Positions 41,523-49,919 of a stretch of DNA of 64,000 nucleotides are shown here, piece after piece. The notes beneath the pieces were generated by a model. That model was given only the letters and a program-made list of their open reading frames with translations, was not told the DNA's origin and ran no database searches. The DNA comes from Pelomonas candidula. GTDB lineage: Bacteria > Pseudomonadota > Gammaproteobacteria > Burkholderiales > Burkholderiaceae_C. The translations under genes were made by a program, and so were the position numbers. The DNA lies in contig NZ_JBIGIC010000002.1 of NCBI RefSeq assembly GCF_043555985.1, positions 310,001 to 374,000 on the forward strand, read 5' to 3'. Each line of letters starts with the position of its first letter. Positions within the stretch are counted from its first letter, which is position 1.

Positions 41523-43405
41523 CGGGCCGTGCCCAGCGTCTTCATGCGCAGGTTCATCGGCGGCACTTCTTCACCGTCGATGCGCACATCCAGCAGCGTG
41601 GGGCCCGGGCGCGACAGCAGCGCGTCGAAGTCGAGCGCATCCAGGTCGTGGGACGAGTGCACGACATGCCCCGGAATGCCCATGGCCATGGCCATCGCGG
41701 CGAAGTCGACCTTGGGCAGCTGGAAGCCGATGGGCTCCGCGCCGGCCAGCCGCTGGCCGTGCTTGACCATGCCCAGCGCACCGTCGTTCAGCACCACGTA
41801 AAGCACCGGCAGCCCCAGCTCGGCAGCGACCGTGATCTCCTGGCCGTTCATCAGGTAGCTGCCGTCGCCCGTCAGGCAGACCACAGGGCAGCGCCGGTTG
41901 GCGAGCGCGATGCCCACGGCCGAGCCGATGGCCCAGCCCATGGGCGCGAAGTCCATCGTCACGCGCAGCCAGCTGGACGGGCGCGTGCGCCGCTCCTTGC
42001 CGGCCGGCAGGTAGGCGCCGCCAGGCATGCGGCTGCTGCGCTGGTCCCGCGGCGCGAGGTAGTGCACGGCCCAGGCGGCGCTGTTGCCGGCGTCGGCGAC
42101 GAAGCGCGTCTGCGGCGCGCAGCGCTCGCCCAGCGCCGCGAGCAGGCGCTGAGGCTTGACCGGCTCGCCGTCGCCACGCAGCGCCTGCGGGCTGTCGACC
42201 ATCGCCTCGAAGGCCTGGCGCGCCATCTGCGGGTGCGTGAAGGGCAGCAGCTGCGCTTCCTGCCCTTGCTGAGAAGGCGCGAGCAGCGCGATCAACTGCT
42301 CGCAGACTGACTTGATGTGCCCGCGCACATGCAGCCGCGCCATCGGCGAGCGCATCAGGTTCTCGTCGCTGTCATCGACGTGGACGAGGCGGCTGTTCAG
42401 CAGTGCCGTGGACCAGCCGCCGCTGTTGAACTCGCCGAAGCCCGTGCCCAGCGCGATGACGAGGTCGGGCTCCGCCCGCAGCAGCTCGGCCGCACTGGCG
42501 TGGCCGCCGAAGCCGAACACGCCGCGAAAGCGTGGATGGCGCGGGTTGATGAAGCCCTTGCCGTCGGGCGTGGCGATGAAGTGGCCTTCTGTGCGCTGCA
42601 CCAGCTGCATCAGGTCATTGGCCGCCTCGCCGCAGCCGTCGCCGATCAGCCAGACCGGCTGGCGCGCCGAGAACAGCAGCCGCGCCAGCTGGCGCACGGC
42701 CGGCAGGTCCACCAGGGCGGGCGCGCGGCGCAGCAGGCCGGCGAAGTCGGGCATCTCCAGGCCGGCGGGCAGCGGCTCGCGCATGATGTCCACGGGGATG
42801 GACAGGTGGCTGGGCCCGCTGGGCGCGCGCTGCGCCTGCATGATGGCGTTGAACAGCTTGGTGGGCAGCTGCTCGGCGTGCGAGACCAGCGAGTTGTAGC
42901 GGGTGCACGGGCGGAACATCGCCATCGTGTTGATGCCCGTGCAGCTGGACTCCTGCAGCGCGCCCTTGCCAAAGTTCTTGATCGGCGGCTGGCCGGTGAT
43001 GACCAGGACGGGCACGTTGTTGTCGTACGAGCAGGCGACACCCGTGATGAGGTTGGTGGCGCCGGGGCCCGAGGTGGCGATGCACACGCCCAGCTTGCCG
43101 GTCTCGCGGGCATAGCCGTCGGCCATGTAGGCGGCACCCTGCTCGTTGCGGGCGACCACGGCCTGCGGGCCGCCACGCCGGCCGCTGCGGGCCAGCGCGT
43201 TGTACAGCGGCTCGATGGCGCCACCGGGCACGCCGAAGACGTATTCCACGCCCAGCGCTTCGAGCGCCTCGACGATCAGGTCGGCAGAGTCGCGTGCGGG
43301 TTCCGCGACGAAGTCATGAATCGGAGCGAAAGCAGTGTTGGTTTCCACGTTGCAGGCAGGCAAGGCACGCCGCGACGGAAGCGACGACAGCCGCCCGCAC
43401 GACAT
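41519..43405 (-). CDS. Thiamine-diphosphate-dependent enzyme, acetolactate-synthase-like
   Basis: 628 residues from ATG 43405; the conserved part starts near residue 40, and GTG 43348 is an alternative start. It has the TPP-enzyme N-domain with catalytic glutamate in VVARNEQGAAYMADGYAR, the central domain, and the TPP-binding GDGSYLMNGQEITVAAELGLPVLYVVLNDGALGM. Gene neighbours exclude a branched-chain amino-acid role: there is no ilvN/ilvC; instead two citrate-synthase-like genes follow by ATGA overlaps. Candidate for a decarboxylase or carboligase on an unknown keto acid. Confidence 0.88.
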   Translation of the reverse strand: MSCGRLSSLPSRRALPACNVETNTAFAPIHDFVAEPARDSADLIVEALEALGVEYVFGVPGGAIEPLYNALARSGRRGGPQAVVARNEQGAAYMADGYARETGKLGVCIATSGPGATNLITGVACSYDNNVPVLVITGQPPIKNFGKGALQESSCTGINTMAMFRPCTRYNSLVSHAEQLPTKLFNAIMQAQRAPSGPSHLSIPVDIMREPLPAGLEMPDFAGLLRRAPALVDLPAVRQLARLLFSARQPVWLIGDGCGEAANDLMQLVQRTEGHFIATPDGKGFINPRHPRFRGVFGFGGHASAAELLRAEPDLVIALGTGFGEFNSGGWSTALLNSRLVHVDDSDENLMRSPMARLHVRGHIKSVCEQLIALLAPSQQGQEAQLLPFTHPQMARQAFEAMVDSPQALRGDGEPVKPQRLLAALGERCAPQTRFVADAGNSAAWAVHYLAPRDQRSSRMPGGAYLPAGKERRTRPSSWLRVTMDFAPMGWAIGSAVGIALANRRCPVVCLTGDGSYLMNGQEITVAAELGLPVLYVVLNDGALGMVKHGQRLAGAEPIGFQLPKVDFAAMAMAMGIPGHVVHSSHDLDALDFDALLSRPGPTLLDVRIDGEEVPPMNLRMKTLGTAR

Positions 43406-43630
43406 CGATGATTGGATGGTCCAGCACGGTGGACCCCTGTCGGGCTGCAGACTTTTCCAGTCCGTCAGCCCTTCCCTGCTTCAGCTGGGGGCGTGCGCCC
43501 CTGCGGCATCTGTGTGCCCGCGCATGAGTGCCGTTAGCAACCGCGCGATGGACGCAACTGTATCGAGTTGAAACGCGATTACATCCCCGCGAATGCGGGA
43601 AAACACGAAGCTCTCGTGAAGGACTTGGGG

Positions 43631-44869
43631 TCAGGGCTTGACCTTGGCCCCCGCCAGCTGCGCCACGGCGGCCAAGGTCGTCTGCGCGGCGTTGAGGCCG
43701 AGCAGGAAGTCCTTGTCCGAGTAGGTCGAGTACAGGTCGGTCGGCTGGTGCCAGTGCGGGTTCCAGCCGGCGCCGATCTGCATGCCGCGCTCGTTCTCGC
43801 GCACGGAGATGGCCGGCGCCCAGTCCATGAACGGCGTGGAGTCGGTGTTGGTCATGCGGTTGCCGACCGCGGCCGGGTAGTCGGTCGCGTACATCTCGTT
43901 GGCGGCGCGCAGCGCCCAGGCAAGCTTCGCGGCGCCGTCGGCCTGCTTGGCGTTGACCTGGAATTCGATGTTCACGTCGGCCTCGGCGCGCTGCTCTTTC
44001 GGCGCCGTGTAGACCGGCTGGCCGCGCGCGTCAAGCACGGGCTTGCCGGCGGCGTCGAGTTTCGGGATGGGCATGCCGTGGTCAAACAGCAGCATGTCGT
44101 GCTGGATGACGCCCAGCCACTTCGGCTCCGGGTAGCGGCCCGAGCCGGCGGGCGACTCGATGCCCTGCAGGTCCTTGCGCTGTGCCACGTAGGCGTAGGC
44201 GCCGTTCAGGCCGGTCTCCTCGTTGTTCCAGAAGATGAAGCGGATGGAGCGCTCCGTCGTCACGCCCTGCGCGTTGAAGACGCGCGCCAGTTCCATGACC
44301 AGCGCCGTGCCCGAGCCGTCGTCGTTGGCAGCCTCGCCGAAGCCGATGCCATCCATGTGCGCCGAGACGATGTACATCTCGTCGGGCCTGGTCGTGCCGA
44401 CCTTGGTGCAGTAGACGCTCTCGCGTGGCGACGTGCCCAGCGGCGTCTGCTCCGCGTTCAGCGCGCGCAGCTTCTCGTCGGGCTGGGCCAGCGGGTCGGT
44501 GTTGACGCCGATGGGCGCACGCTTGCCGAACAGCGTGCCACCGCCCTGCGCCGCCGGGCCGCCGGCGCGCAGCGGCTGCAGTTGTACCGGGCCGCGTTTC
44601 ACGGGTTCGGTGAAGTCGTAGCGCAGCCGCTCGGTGTTCGTGCAGCCGTAGCTTTTCAGCTGCGCTTCGATCCAGTCCAGCGCCGCGCGGTTGCGCGCCG
44701 TGCCCTGGCGGCGATCGCCGAACTGCGTCAGGCCCTTGACGGTGGCCTTGTAGCGATCCAGCTCGAGCTGGTTGACGAGGGTGGCGACAGGATCGGCCGG
44801 CGCCTGGGCGTGGGTTGTCGCGGCAGCCCCGAGGGTGACGAGGAGCGCGAGCGTGGTGGGCAGCTTCAT
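43631..44869 (-). CDS. Secreted M28-family zinc aminopeptidase
   Basis: 412 residues from ATG 44869, with signal peptide MKLPTTLALLVTLGAAATTHA. M28 catalytic zinc ligands are visible: His and Asp in SAHMDGIGFGEAANDDGSG, Glu-Glu in WNNEETGLNG, an Asp in IQHDMLLFD, and a final His in WNPHWHQPTDLYSTY. It removes N-terminal residues from peptides outside the cell or in the periplasm. Divergent from the AraC-type gene with a 34-bp gap. Confidence 0.9.
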   Translation of the reverse strand: MKLPTTLALLVTLGAAATTHAQAPADPVATLVNQLELDRYKATVKGLTQFGDRRQGTARNRAALDWIEAQLKSYGCTNTERLRYDFTEPVKRGPVQLQPLRAGGPAAQGGGTLFGKRAPIGVNTDPLAQPDEKLRALNAEQTPLGTSPRESVYCTKVGTTRPDEMYIVSAHMDGIGFGEAANDDGSGTALVMELARVFNAQGVTTERSIRFIFWNNEETGLNGAYAYVAQRKDLQGIESPAGSGRYPEPKWLGVIQHDMLLFDHGMPIPKLDAAGKPVLDARGQPVYTAPKEQRAEADVNIEFQVNAKQADGAAKLAWALRAANEMYATDYPAAVGNRMTNTDSTPFMDWAPAISVRENERGMQIGAGWNPHWHQPTDLYSTYSDKDFLLGLNAAQTTLAAVAQLAGAKVKP

Positions 44870-44903
44870 GGTGCTCACAGCATAGCGGCCGACAATCCAC
44901 GCC

Positions 44904-45392
44904 ATGTTCCCGCCGCCCCAGGCCCCCGACCTGCTGCGCCGCCTGCTGCGCGCCAAGGACCGCATGGATGCGGCCTCGCACGAAGACTGGCCGGTCGAGC
45001 GGCTGGCCGCCGTCAGCCATGTGTCCGAAGCGCATTTCGCGCGCTCATTCAAGCAGGCCTTCGGCGTGCCGCCGCACCGCTACCTGCTGACGCGCCGCAT
45101 CGAGCGCGCCGTGGCACTGCTGCGCGAGACCGACCTGCCTGTCACCGATATCGCCTTCCTGACCGGCTGGGCCAGCCTGGGCACGTTCGGCCGCATCTTT
45201 CGCGACATCACCGGCGCCAGCCCCAGCGCCATTCGCGAGCAGGCCCGCGACCTGGCGCCCGAGCTGGGCCGCATGCCGGCCTGCGTGCTGAGCGCGTCGC
45301 AGCGGCCGCATCTCAAGATGGCAGTTTCGGAGAAGCGCCGCCGCGAGGCCGACGATACAAACGAGCCTCCAAACCAGGAGCAACCCAAATGA
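44904..45392 (+). CDS. AraC-family regulator consisting of the DNA-binding domain
   Basis: 162 residues. The AraC double HTH fills residues 20-115 (VERLAAVSHVSEAHFARSFKQAFGVPPHRYL and VTDIAFLTGWASLGTFGRIFRDITGASPSA); there is no ligand-binding domain. A charged C-terminal tail follows. Its stop overlaps the VOC-protein start (ATGA), so the two are one operon and the regulator probably controls it. Confidence 0.9.
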   Translation: MFPPPQAPDLLRRLLRAKDRMDAASHEDWPVERLAAVSHVSEAHFARSFKQAFGVPPHRYLLTRRIERAVALLRETDLPVTDIAFLTGWASLGTFGRIFRDITGASPSAIREQARDLAPELGRMPACVLSASQRPHLKMAVSEKRRREADDTNEPPNQEQPK

Positions 45393-45796
45393 TCCAAGGC
45401 ATCCAGGTCGTCGGCCTCTACGTGCGTGACCAATCCGAAGCGCTCGACTTCTACGTCGGCAAGCTGGGCTTTCGTGTCCACACCGATGTCGGCAACGGCC
45501 CTTACCGCTGGCTGACCGTGCAGCACCCCGACCAGCCCGGCTTCCAGCTGGGCCTGTTCCAGCCCGGCCCGCCGGTGCACGACGAGGCCACCGCGCAGAC
45601 GCTGAACGCAATGGTCGCCAAGGGCGCGATGCCGCCACTGGTGCTGCAGGTGTCCGACTGCCGCGCCGTCTATGCGCAGCTGCGCGAGCGCGGCGTCGAG
45701 TTCACGCAGGAGCCGACCGAGCGCTATGGCAACGTCGACGCCGGCTTCCGCGATCCGTCGGGCAATGGCTGGAAGATGATCCAGGCCGGTCGCTGA
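45389..45796 (+). CDS. VOC-family (glyoxalase/dioxygenase fold) protein
   Basis: 135 residues. Two beta-alpha-beta-beta-beta units: VVGLYVRDQSEALDFYVGKLGFRV, then a second half with YAQLRERGVEFTQEPTERYGNVDAGFRDPSGNGWKMIQ. Metal ligands are not certain. Members act as glyoxalase-like or bleomycin-resistance-type proteins. Coupled to the AraC gene. Convergent with the AhpD-like gene 6 bp downstream. Confidence 0.9.
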   Translation: MIQGIQVVGLYVRDQSEALDFYVGKLGFRVHTDVGNGPYRWLTVQHPDQPGFQLGLFQPGPPVHDEATAQTLNAMVAKGAMPPLVLQVSDCRAVYAQLRERGVEFTQEPTERYGNVDAGFRDPSGNGWKMIQAGR

Positions 45797-45802
45797 GCGC
45801 GC

Positions 45803-46282
45803 TCAGTTCAGCCCGGCCTTGTCCAGCCCGTACATCTTGTCCTTGGACCCCGGCATGTTGCGGAAGGCGACGTTCAGGCGGTTCCAGCCGTTGATGGCGG
45901 CGACGCGCCAGGTCAGGTCGGACAGCTCGGCCTCCGCGAACTGCTCGCGCACCTCGGCGTAGGCGGCGTCGGAGATGCCCTCGGGCGCGATGCGCGTCAG
46001 TGCCTCGGTCCAGGCCAGCGCGGCGCGTTCCTTCGGCGTGAACAGCGGCGACTCGCGCCAGATCGCCACGTGATGCAGGCGCAGCTCGCGCTCGCCGTGG
46101 ATCTTGGCCTGCTTGACGTGCATGTCCAGGCAGAACGCGCAGCCGTTCAGCTGCGAAGCGCGGATGTCGACGAGGATGGCCAGCGTCTCGTCCATCTTGA
46201 ACGCCATGCTGAAGTCGAGGTACTTCTTGAACAGTTCGGCGCTGAGGCGAGAGTAGTCGAGGCGGGGTTCGTGCGTGCTCAT
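45803..46282 (-). CDS. AhpD/carboxymuconolactone decarboxylase-family protein under ECF41 control
   Basis: 159 residues with redox motif CAFCLDMH: Cys48, Cys51 and His55 as in AhpD-type peroxidase/disulfide reductases. The start overlaps the sigma-factor stop (ATGA). ECF41 sigma genes nearly always adjoin one such gene, which is their main target; the physiological substrate is unknown. Confidence 0.92.
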   Translation of the reverse strand: MSTHEPRLDYSRLSAELFKKYLDFSMAFKMDETLAILVDIRASQLNGCAFCLDMHVKQAKIHGERELRLHHVAIWRESPLFTPKERAALAWTEALTRIAPEGISDAAYAEVREQFAEAELSDLTWRVAAINGWNRLNVAFRNMPGSKDKMYGLDKAGLN

Positions 46283-47277
46283 GTCGGTGTGTCCTTGGCG
46301 TGTTGCGGGCCGGCAGATGTGCTGGCCTCATCTTCAAGACGGAGCAGCCCGGCGGTTTGTGACGCGATGGCGCTCAGCTTGTCCGGATTGCGCTGGATGT
46401 AGACCGCGCCGACCTGCCCCTGCGCCGCGCCAGGCGCCAGCGCGATGGTCTGCACGAGACGGCCACCGGCCGCGTCGTCGACGATGAGCAGGCCCGGCAG
46501 GCCGTTGACTGTCGCCGGCAGCAAGCGCCACGCGGCGCTGGTGGGCATCTGCGCGAAGCCGATGAAGGTGCGCGCGATGACGGCGCCACCGTGCAGCGGC
46601 TTCGGCACGGCGCTGACCTTGCCGCCGCCGTCGGCCATCAGCACGGCGTCTTCGGCCAGCAGCAGCGCGAGGCCCGCCACGTCGCGGCTGCGCACGGCGT
46701 CCATGAAGGCCGTCACCAGGCGCTCGGCCTCTTCCTTCGCCACCTCGCGACGCGCGTAGTCGGCCTTGATGTTCTTGCGCGCACGGCTGATGAGCTGTCT
46801 GCAGGCGGCCTCGCTGCGGTCGAGGTGGCGGGCGATCTCGTCGTAATCGAGATCAAACACGTCGTGCAGCAGGAAGGCCGCGCGCTCCAGCGGCGACAGC
46901 CGTTCCAGCGCCAGCATGAAGGCGATCGACACGTCCTGCGCGAACTCGGCCTGCTTCTCGGGGCCGGGCGCCCAGCCGAACAAGGCCTCGTCCTCCAGCA
47001 TCGGCTCCGGCAGCCACACGCCCACGTACTGCTCGCGCTGATGGGCGGCGGAGCGCAGCTTGTCCAGGCACAGGTTGGTGACCAGCCGCGACAGGAAGGC
47101 GCCGGCGTGATCGACGGTCGCTTCGTCCACCTCGGCCCAGCGCAGCCAGGCCTCCTGCACGATGTCCTCGGCCTCGGCGCGCGAGCCGAGCATGCGGTAG
47201 GCGAGTGCGCGCAGGCGGCGGGCGTGGTCACTGTCGAAGCGGCGCGCGCGGGCGGCAGGGGATGGGTCGTCGGTCAT
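46279..47277 (-). CDS. ECF41-type (SigJ-like) sigma factor with SnoaL-like extension
   Basis: 332 residues from ATG 47277. Sigma-2 (LAYRMLGSRAEAEDIVQEAWLRW) and sigma-4 (FDLDYDEIARHLDRSEAACRQLISRARKNI) regions come first. The extension (residues ~185-332) carries the ECF41 marks DGGGK at 216-220 and NPDKL at 297-301, which contact the core and set activity; no anti-sigma gene exists. Promoter at 47307-47333 is an ECF41 consensus, so it drives itself. The first of two genes in the operon. Confidence 0.94.
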   Translation of the reverse strand: MTDDPSPAARARRFDSDHARRLRALAYRMLGSRAEAEDIVQEAWLRWAEVDEATVDHAGAFLSRLVTNLCLDKLRSAAHQREQYVGVWLPEPMLEDEALFGWAPGPEKQAEFAQDVSIAFMLALERLSPLERAAFLLHDVFDLDYDEIARHLDRSEAACRQLISRARKNIKADYARREVAKEEAERLVTAFMDAVRSRDVAGLALLLAEDAVLMADGGGKVSAVPKPLHGGAVIARTFIGFAQMPTSAAWRLLPATVNGLPGLLIVDDAAGGRLVQTIALAPGAAQGQVGAVYIQRNPDKLSAIASQTAGLLRLEDEASTSAGPQHAKDTPT

Positions 47278-47306
47278 GGCAGGCCTTTCGATGGGCATCC
47301 TCCCAT

Positions 47307-47333
47307 GACGAAACGGCCGCGGGATTTGTGACA
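47307..47333 (-). promoter_or_regulatory. ECF41-type promoter of the sigma factor operon
   Basis: On the minus strand, TGTCACA (47333-47327) is followed after exactly 16 bases by CGTC (47310-47307). This is the published ECF41 consensus. It ends 29 bp before the ATG at 47277. The gap to the divergent YCII gene holds the rest of the regulatory region. Confidence 0.85.
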
Positions 47334-47367
47334 TCACGCGCAGCCGTGAGCCCCGTAGCATCCGGCC

Positions 47368-47763
47368 ATGGACCAGCCCAAGCACGACTACCTCGTCATC
47401 TCCCGCGGCCAGTGGGACGAGCACGCCAGCCACGAAGACGTCCAGCGCGCCATCGACCAGTTCTACGTCTGGTACGAAAGCCACCTCGCCAGCGGCCGCA
47501 TGAAGCCGGGCAGCCGGCTGGCCTCGGCGGGCAAGGTCATCACCCATCAGCTGATCACCGACGGGCCATTCGCCGAAACCAAGGAGATCGTTGGCGGCTA
47601 CTGGTTCATCGTCGCGGCCAGCCTGGACGAAGCCGCCGCGCTGGCCGCGCAGAACCCCTGCCTGGCCGTCGGCCTGACGCTGGAGCTGCGCCCGCTCGAC
47701 GCCGAACGGCCACGGTCGACGGACATCACCAACGAGACGCCGCTGCAGTGGCGCCAGGGCTGA
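47368..47763 (+). CDS. YCII-related domain protein
   Basis: 131 residues: a YCII/DGPF-type fold with DGPFAETKEIVGGYWFIVAASLDEAAALA, in which Asp-Gly-Pro-Phe and Glu-Thr-Lys are family marks. YCII proteins often adjoin ECF sigma factors (ECF42 type) and this one is divergent from ECF41, so its regulation may link to it. Function unknown. Confidence 0.85.
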   Translation: MDQPKHDYLVISRGQWDEHASHEDVQRAIDQFYVWYESHLASGRMKPGSRLASAGKVITHQLITDGPFAETKEIVGGYWFIVAASLDEAAALAAQNPCLAVGLTLELRPLDAERPRSTDITNETPLQWRQG

Positions 47764-47769
47764 ACGGAC

Positions 47770-48291
47770 TCAAGGGCAGTTCAGGAAGCTGCCCTGCAGC
47801 GTGCATGCACCCCGCGGGCCGACCAGCGTCTGCCCGACGCGCGTCAGCGTGGAGCCGTCGCTGGCCGTGCAGGTGGCGCCGGAGCAGTTCGTCACTGTGA
47901 CCGGCGGCTGCCAGCGCAGCAGCGGCTCCGAGCCCACCTGCGGGGTGGCGAGCCGCGCCGGCGGCGCAGCAGGTGCAACACGCGGCGTCGAAGGAACAAT
48001 CAAGGTGTGCTGTGACGGCGGCGGCGATGACGTCATGCCGCCGAGGCAGGCGTCCGCGACGCGCTGGCGCAGCGGCCGCAGTTTGGCCGTCACGAGATGC
48101 TGGCGCTGCACGTCGGGCGCAGAGGTCAGCGACGGCGTGGACTTCGCGTCCGCGAGCGCGTCTTCCGCCTGTTCCAGCGCCTGCAGCGCCATGCGGCAGG
48201 CGGGAGACTTCGGTAGCTCAGCCGCGTGCACGGCCTGGCAGATCAGCGGGCCGATCAGCGCGGCACAGAGACAGGCGGGTTTTGCACTCAT
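47770..48291 (-). CDS. Exported protein of unknown function
   Basis: 173 residues from ATG 48291 with signal peptide MSAKPACLCAALIGPLICQAVHAAE. A helical segment (about 30-80, MALQALEQAEDALADAKS) is followed by a Pro/Ala-rich linker and a small C-terminal domain with VTVTNCSGATCTASDGSTLTRVG and a final pair of Cys, suggesting disulfides in the periplasm. No family recognised. It starts 56 bp after the ABC permease stop on the same strand and may belong to that operon. Confidence 0.65.
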   Translation of the reverse strand: MSAKPACLCAALIGPLICQAVHAAELPKSPACRMALQALEQAEDALADAKSTPSLTSAPDVQRQHLVTAKLRPLRQRVADACLGGMTSSPPPSQHTLIVPSTPRVAPAAPPARLATPQVGSEPLLRWQPPVTVTNCSGATCTASDGSTLTRVGQTLVGPRGACTLQGSFLNCP

Positions 48292-48347
48292 GATGATTCC
48301 ATCTTGCGCCATGCCGGCTGCCTTGTCTGCAGGCCCTGGCGCTCGCC

Positions 48348-49919
48348 TCACGTCCGACGCGGGATCACCAGCGCCGCCGCGGCCAGCAAGCCTGCCACCG
48401 CAAAGCCCGCCACGCTGGCCGGCCGCGCGGCGCCGCTCAGGCCCAGCAGGTCCAGCGCGGCCAGGCCGGTGTTCTGCAGGCTCAGGTACAGGCCGAACAG
48501 GAACAGAGCCAGGAAAGTGCGCGAGCCCCGTGTCAACTGCCCCAGCAGCGCCGCCAATGCACTCAGACACAGCAGGCCGGCCACGCAGGCAGCAGCCCGC
48601 CACGATGCCCCGGCCGACGACCAGCGCAACAGCGCCGGCAGGCTGACCAGCAGCCCCAGGCCGAAGGCCGCCAGCGCATGCCGCCAGCCGCGCTCGGCCG
48701 CCCCGCCGGGCACGGCACTGGCCAGCGCCAGCGTGCCGCTTTGCAGATCGCGGGAACTGACGTCGGCCACGGCGATGCCCCAGGCCCCCAGCGCCGCCGC
48801 CATCACGCCCGGCAAGGCTTGCACCGGCACGAACGTGGCAGCCACGGCGCAGCCCAGCATCGACAGTGCCAGGAGCGGCTGGCTCAGCAGCACCAGGCCC
48901 ACGTCTGCCAGGCAGCGGCCGGGCAGACCGGGCAGATGCGCGCCCGCGCGCAGCAGCAGTCCCAGCGCGGCGGTGAAGGGTCGCATCAACGGGCCCAGCA
49001 GCCATTGCAGCGCCCGCGCCAGACGCCCGCGATCGGCGACGTGGCGAACTTTCACGCGATCCGGCGCGTAGCGGTGGAAGGCCAGCACGGCGGGAATGAG
49101 CGGCAGCAGCGCCAGCATCATCGATCCCAGGCGCAGCGCCACCAGCTCGCGGGTCCACAGCCCGCCAGGCATCGTCAGCACCGGCAGCGTGGCATCGAAC
49201 GGGCTGCCGCCGACGCTGACCTGCCGTACGTCCAGCAGCTGGCCCAAGCCCACCAGCAGCGGCGACGCGCCATTGATGTCGAACACCTGCCAGCCGCTGA
49301 GCCGGGCGGCGCCCTCGCCCAGAAAAGCCGGCATGAAGCCGAACTGGAGCATCCACAGGACCCAGTACAACGCGTCGCCACGCTTGCCCATCAGCGGCGC
49401 CCAGGCGTCGGCCAGCACGGCCAGGCTGGCACACAGCATCAGCCCCGGAGCGAGGCCCAGCACCAGCATTTGCAGATAGGGCAGCGGCTGCAGCGGCCCC
49501 TCGCCACGCACGAGTTGCAGCACCCAGATCGTCAGCATGACGACGGTGCCCAGCGAGAACAGGAAACCGAACGCGCCCAGCCAGCGCGCGCCTAGCAGCT
49601 GCGCGTTGGCCACGGGCGTGGACGCCAGCACGCCAGCGGTGCCGCAGCGCAGGTCTTCCTGGCTGCGACCGCGCGCCAGGTAGAAGCCCGCCAGGCCGAA
49701 CAGCATCGAGGCAAGCAGCATCGTGCCGAAGGACAGGGCCTGGCTGTCGTAAGCCAGGCGCTGCTTGTTGACGACCATCATCGCCGCGCCGGTCCTGGGG
49801 TCCAGCACCATCAGCCAGCTCACTGCGACGACGGCCAGCAGGATGACGAGGCTGCTGATGCGGCGGCTGCGCAGCCGCCATTCGTTGAGCACCAGGGCCT
49901 GGTAGATGGACGCGTTCAT
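48348..49919 (-). CDS. ABC-2-type exporter permease
   Basis: 523 residues with about ten to twelve hydrophobic segments and little else (an N-terminal half beginning ISSLVILLAVVAVSWLMVLDPRTG and a second half of repeated TM spans). The stop of the upstream ATPase gene overlaps its start (ATGA). This is an efflux-type pair without binding protein; substrate unknown. Confidence 0.85.
   Translation of the reverse strand: MNASIYQALVLNEWRLRSRRISSLVILLAVVAVSWLMVLDPRTGAAMMVVNKQRLAYDSQALSFGTMLLASMLFGLAGFYLARGRSQEDLRCGTAGVLASTPVANAQLLGARWLGAFGFLFSLGTVVMLTIWVLQLVRGEGPLQPLPYLQMLVLGLAPGLMLCASLAVLADAWAPLMGKRGDALYWVLWMLQFGFMPAFLGEGAARLSGWQVFDINGASPLLVGLGQLLDVRQVSVGGSPFDATLPVLTMPGGLWTRELVALRLGSMMLALLPLIPAVLAFHRYAPDRVKVRHVADRGRLARALQWLLGPLMRPFTAALGLLLRAGAHLPGLPGRCLADVGLVLLSQPLLALSMLGCAVAATFVPVQALPGVMAAALGAWGIAVADVSSRDLQSGTLALASAVPGGAAERGWRHALAAFGLGLLVSLPALLRWSSAGASWRAAACVAGLLCLSALAALLGQLTRGSRTFLALFLFGLYLSLQNTGLAALDLLGLSGAARPASVAGFAVAGLLAAAALVIPRRT

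Noticed and set aside
43586..43599. CCCGC-GAAT-GCGGG hairpin as terminator of the peptidase gene
   Set aside because: It has no U-tail in the direction required and lies before, not after, the genes on either side.
43631..45052. Longer start of the M28 peptidase at 45052
   Set aside because: It would run through the AraC gene; ATG 44869 gives a clean signal peptide.
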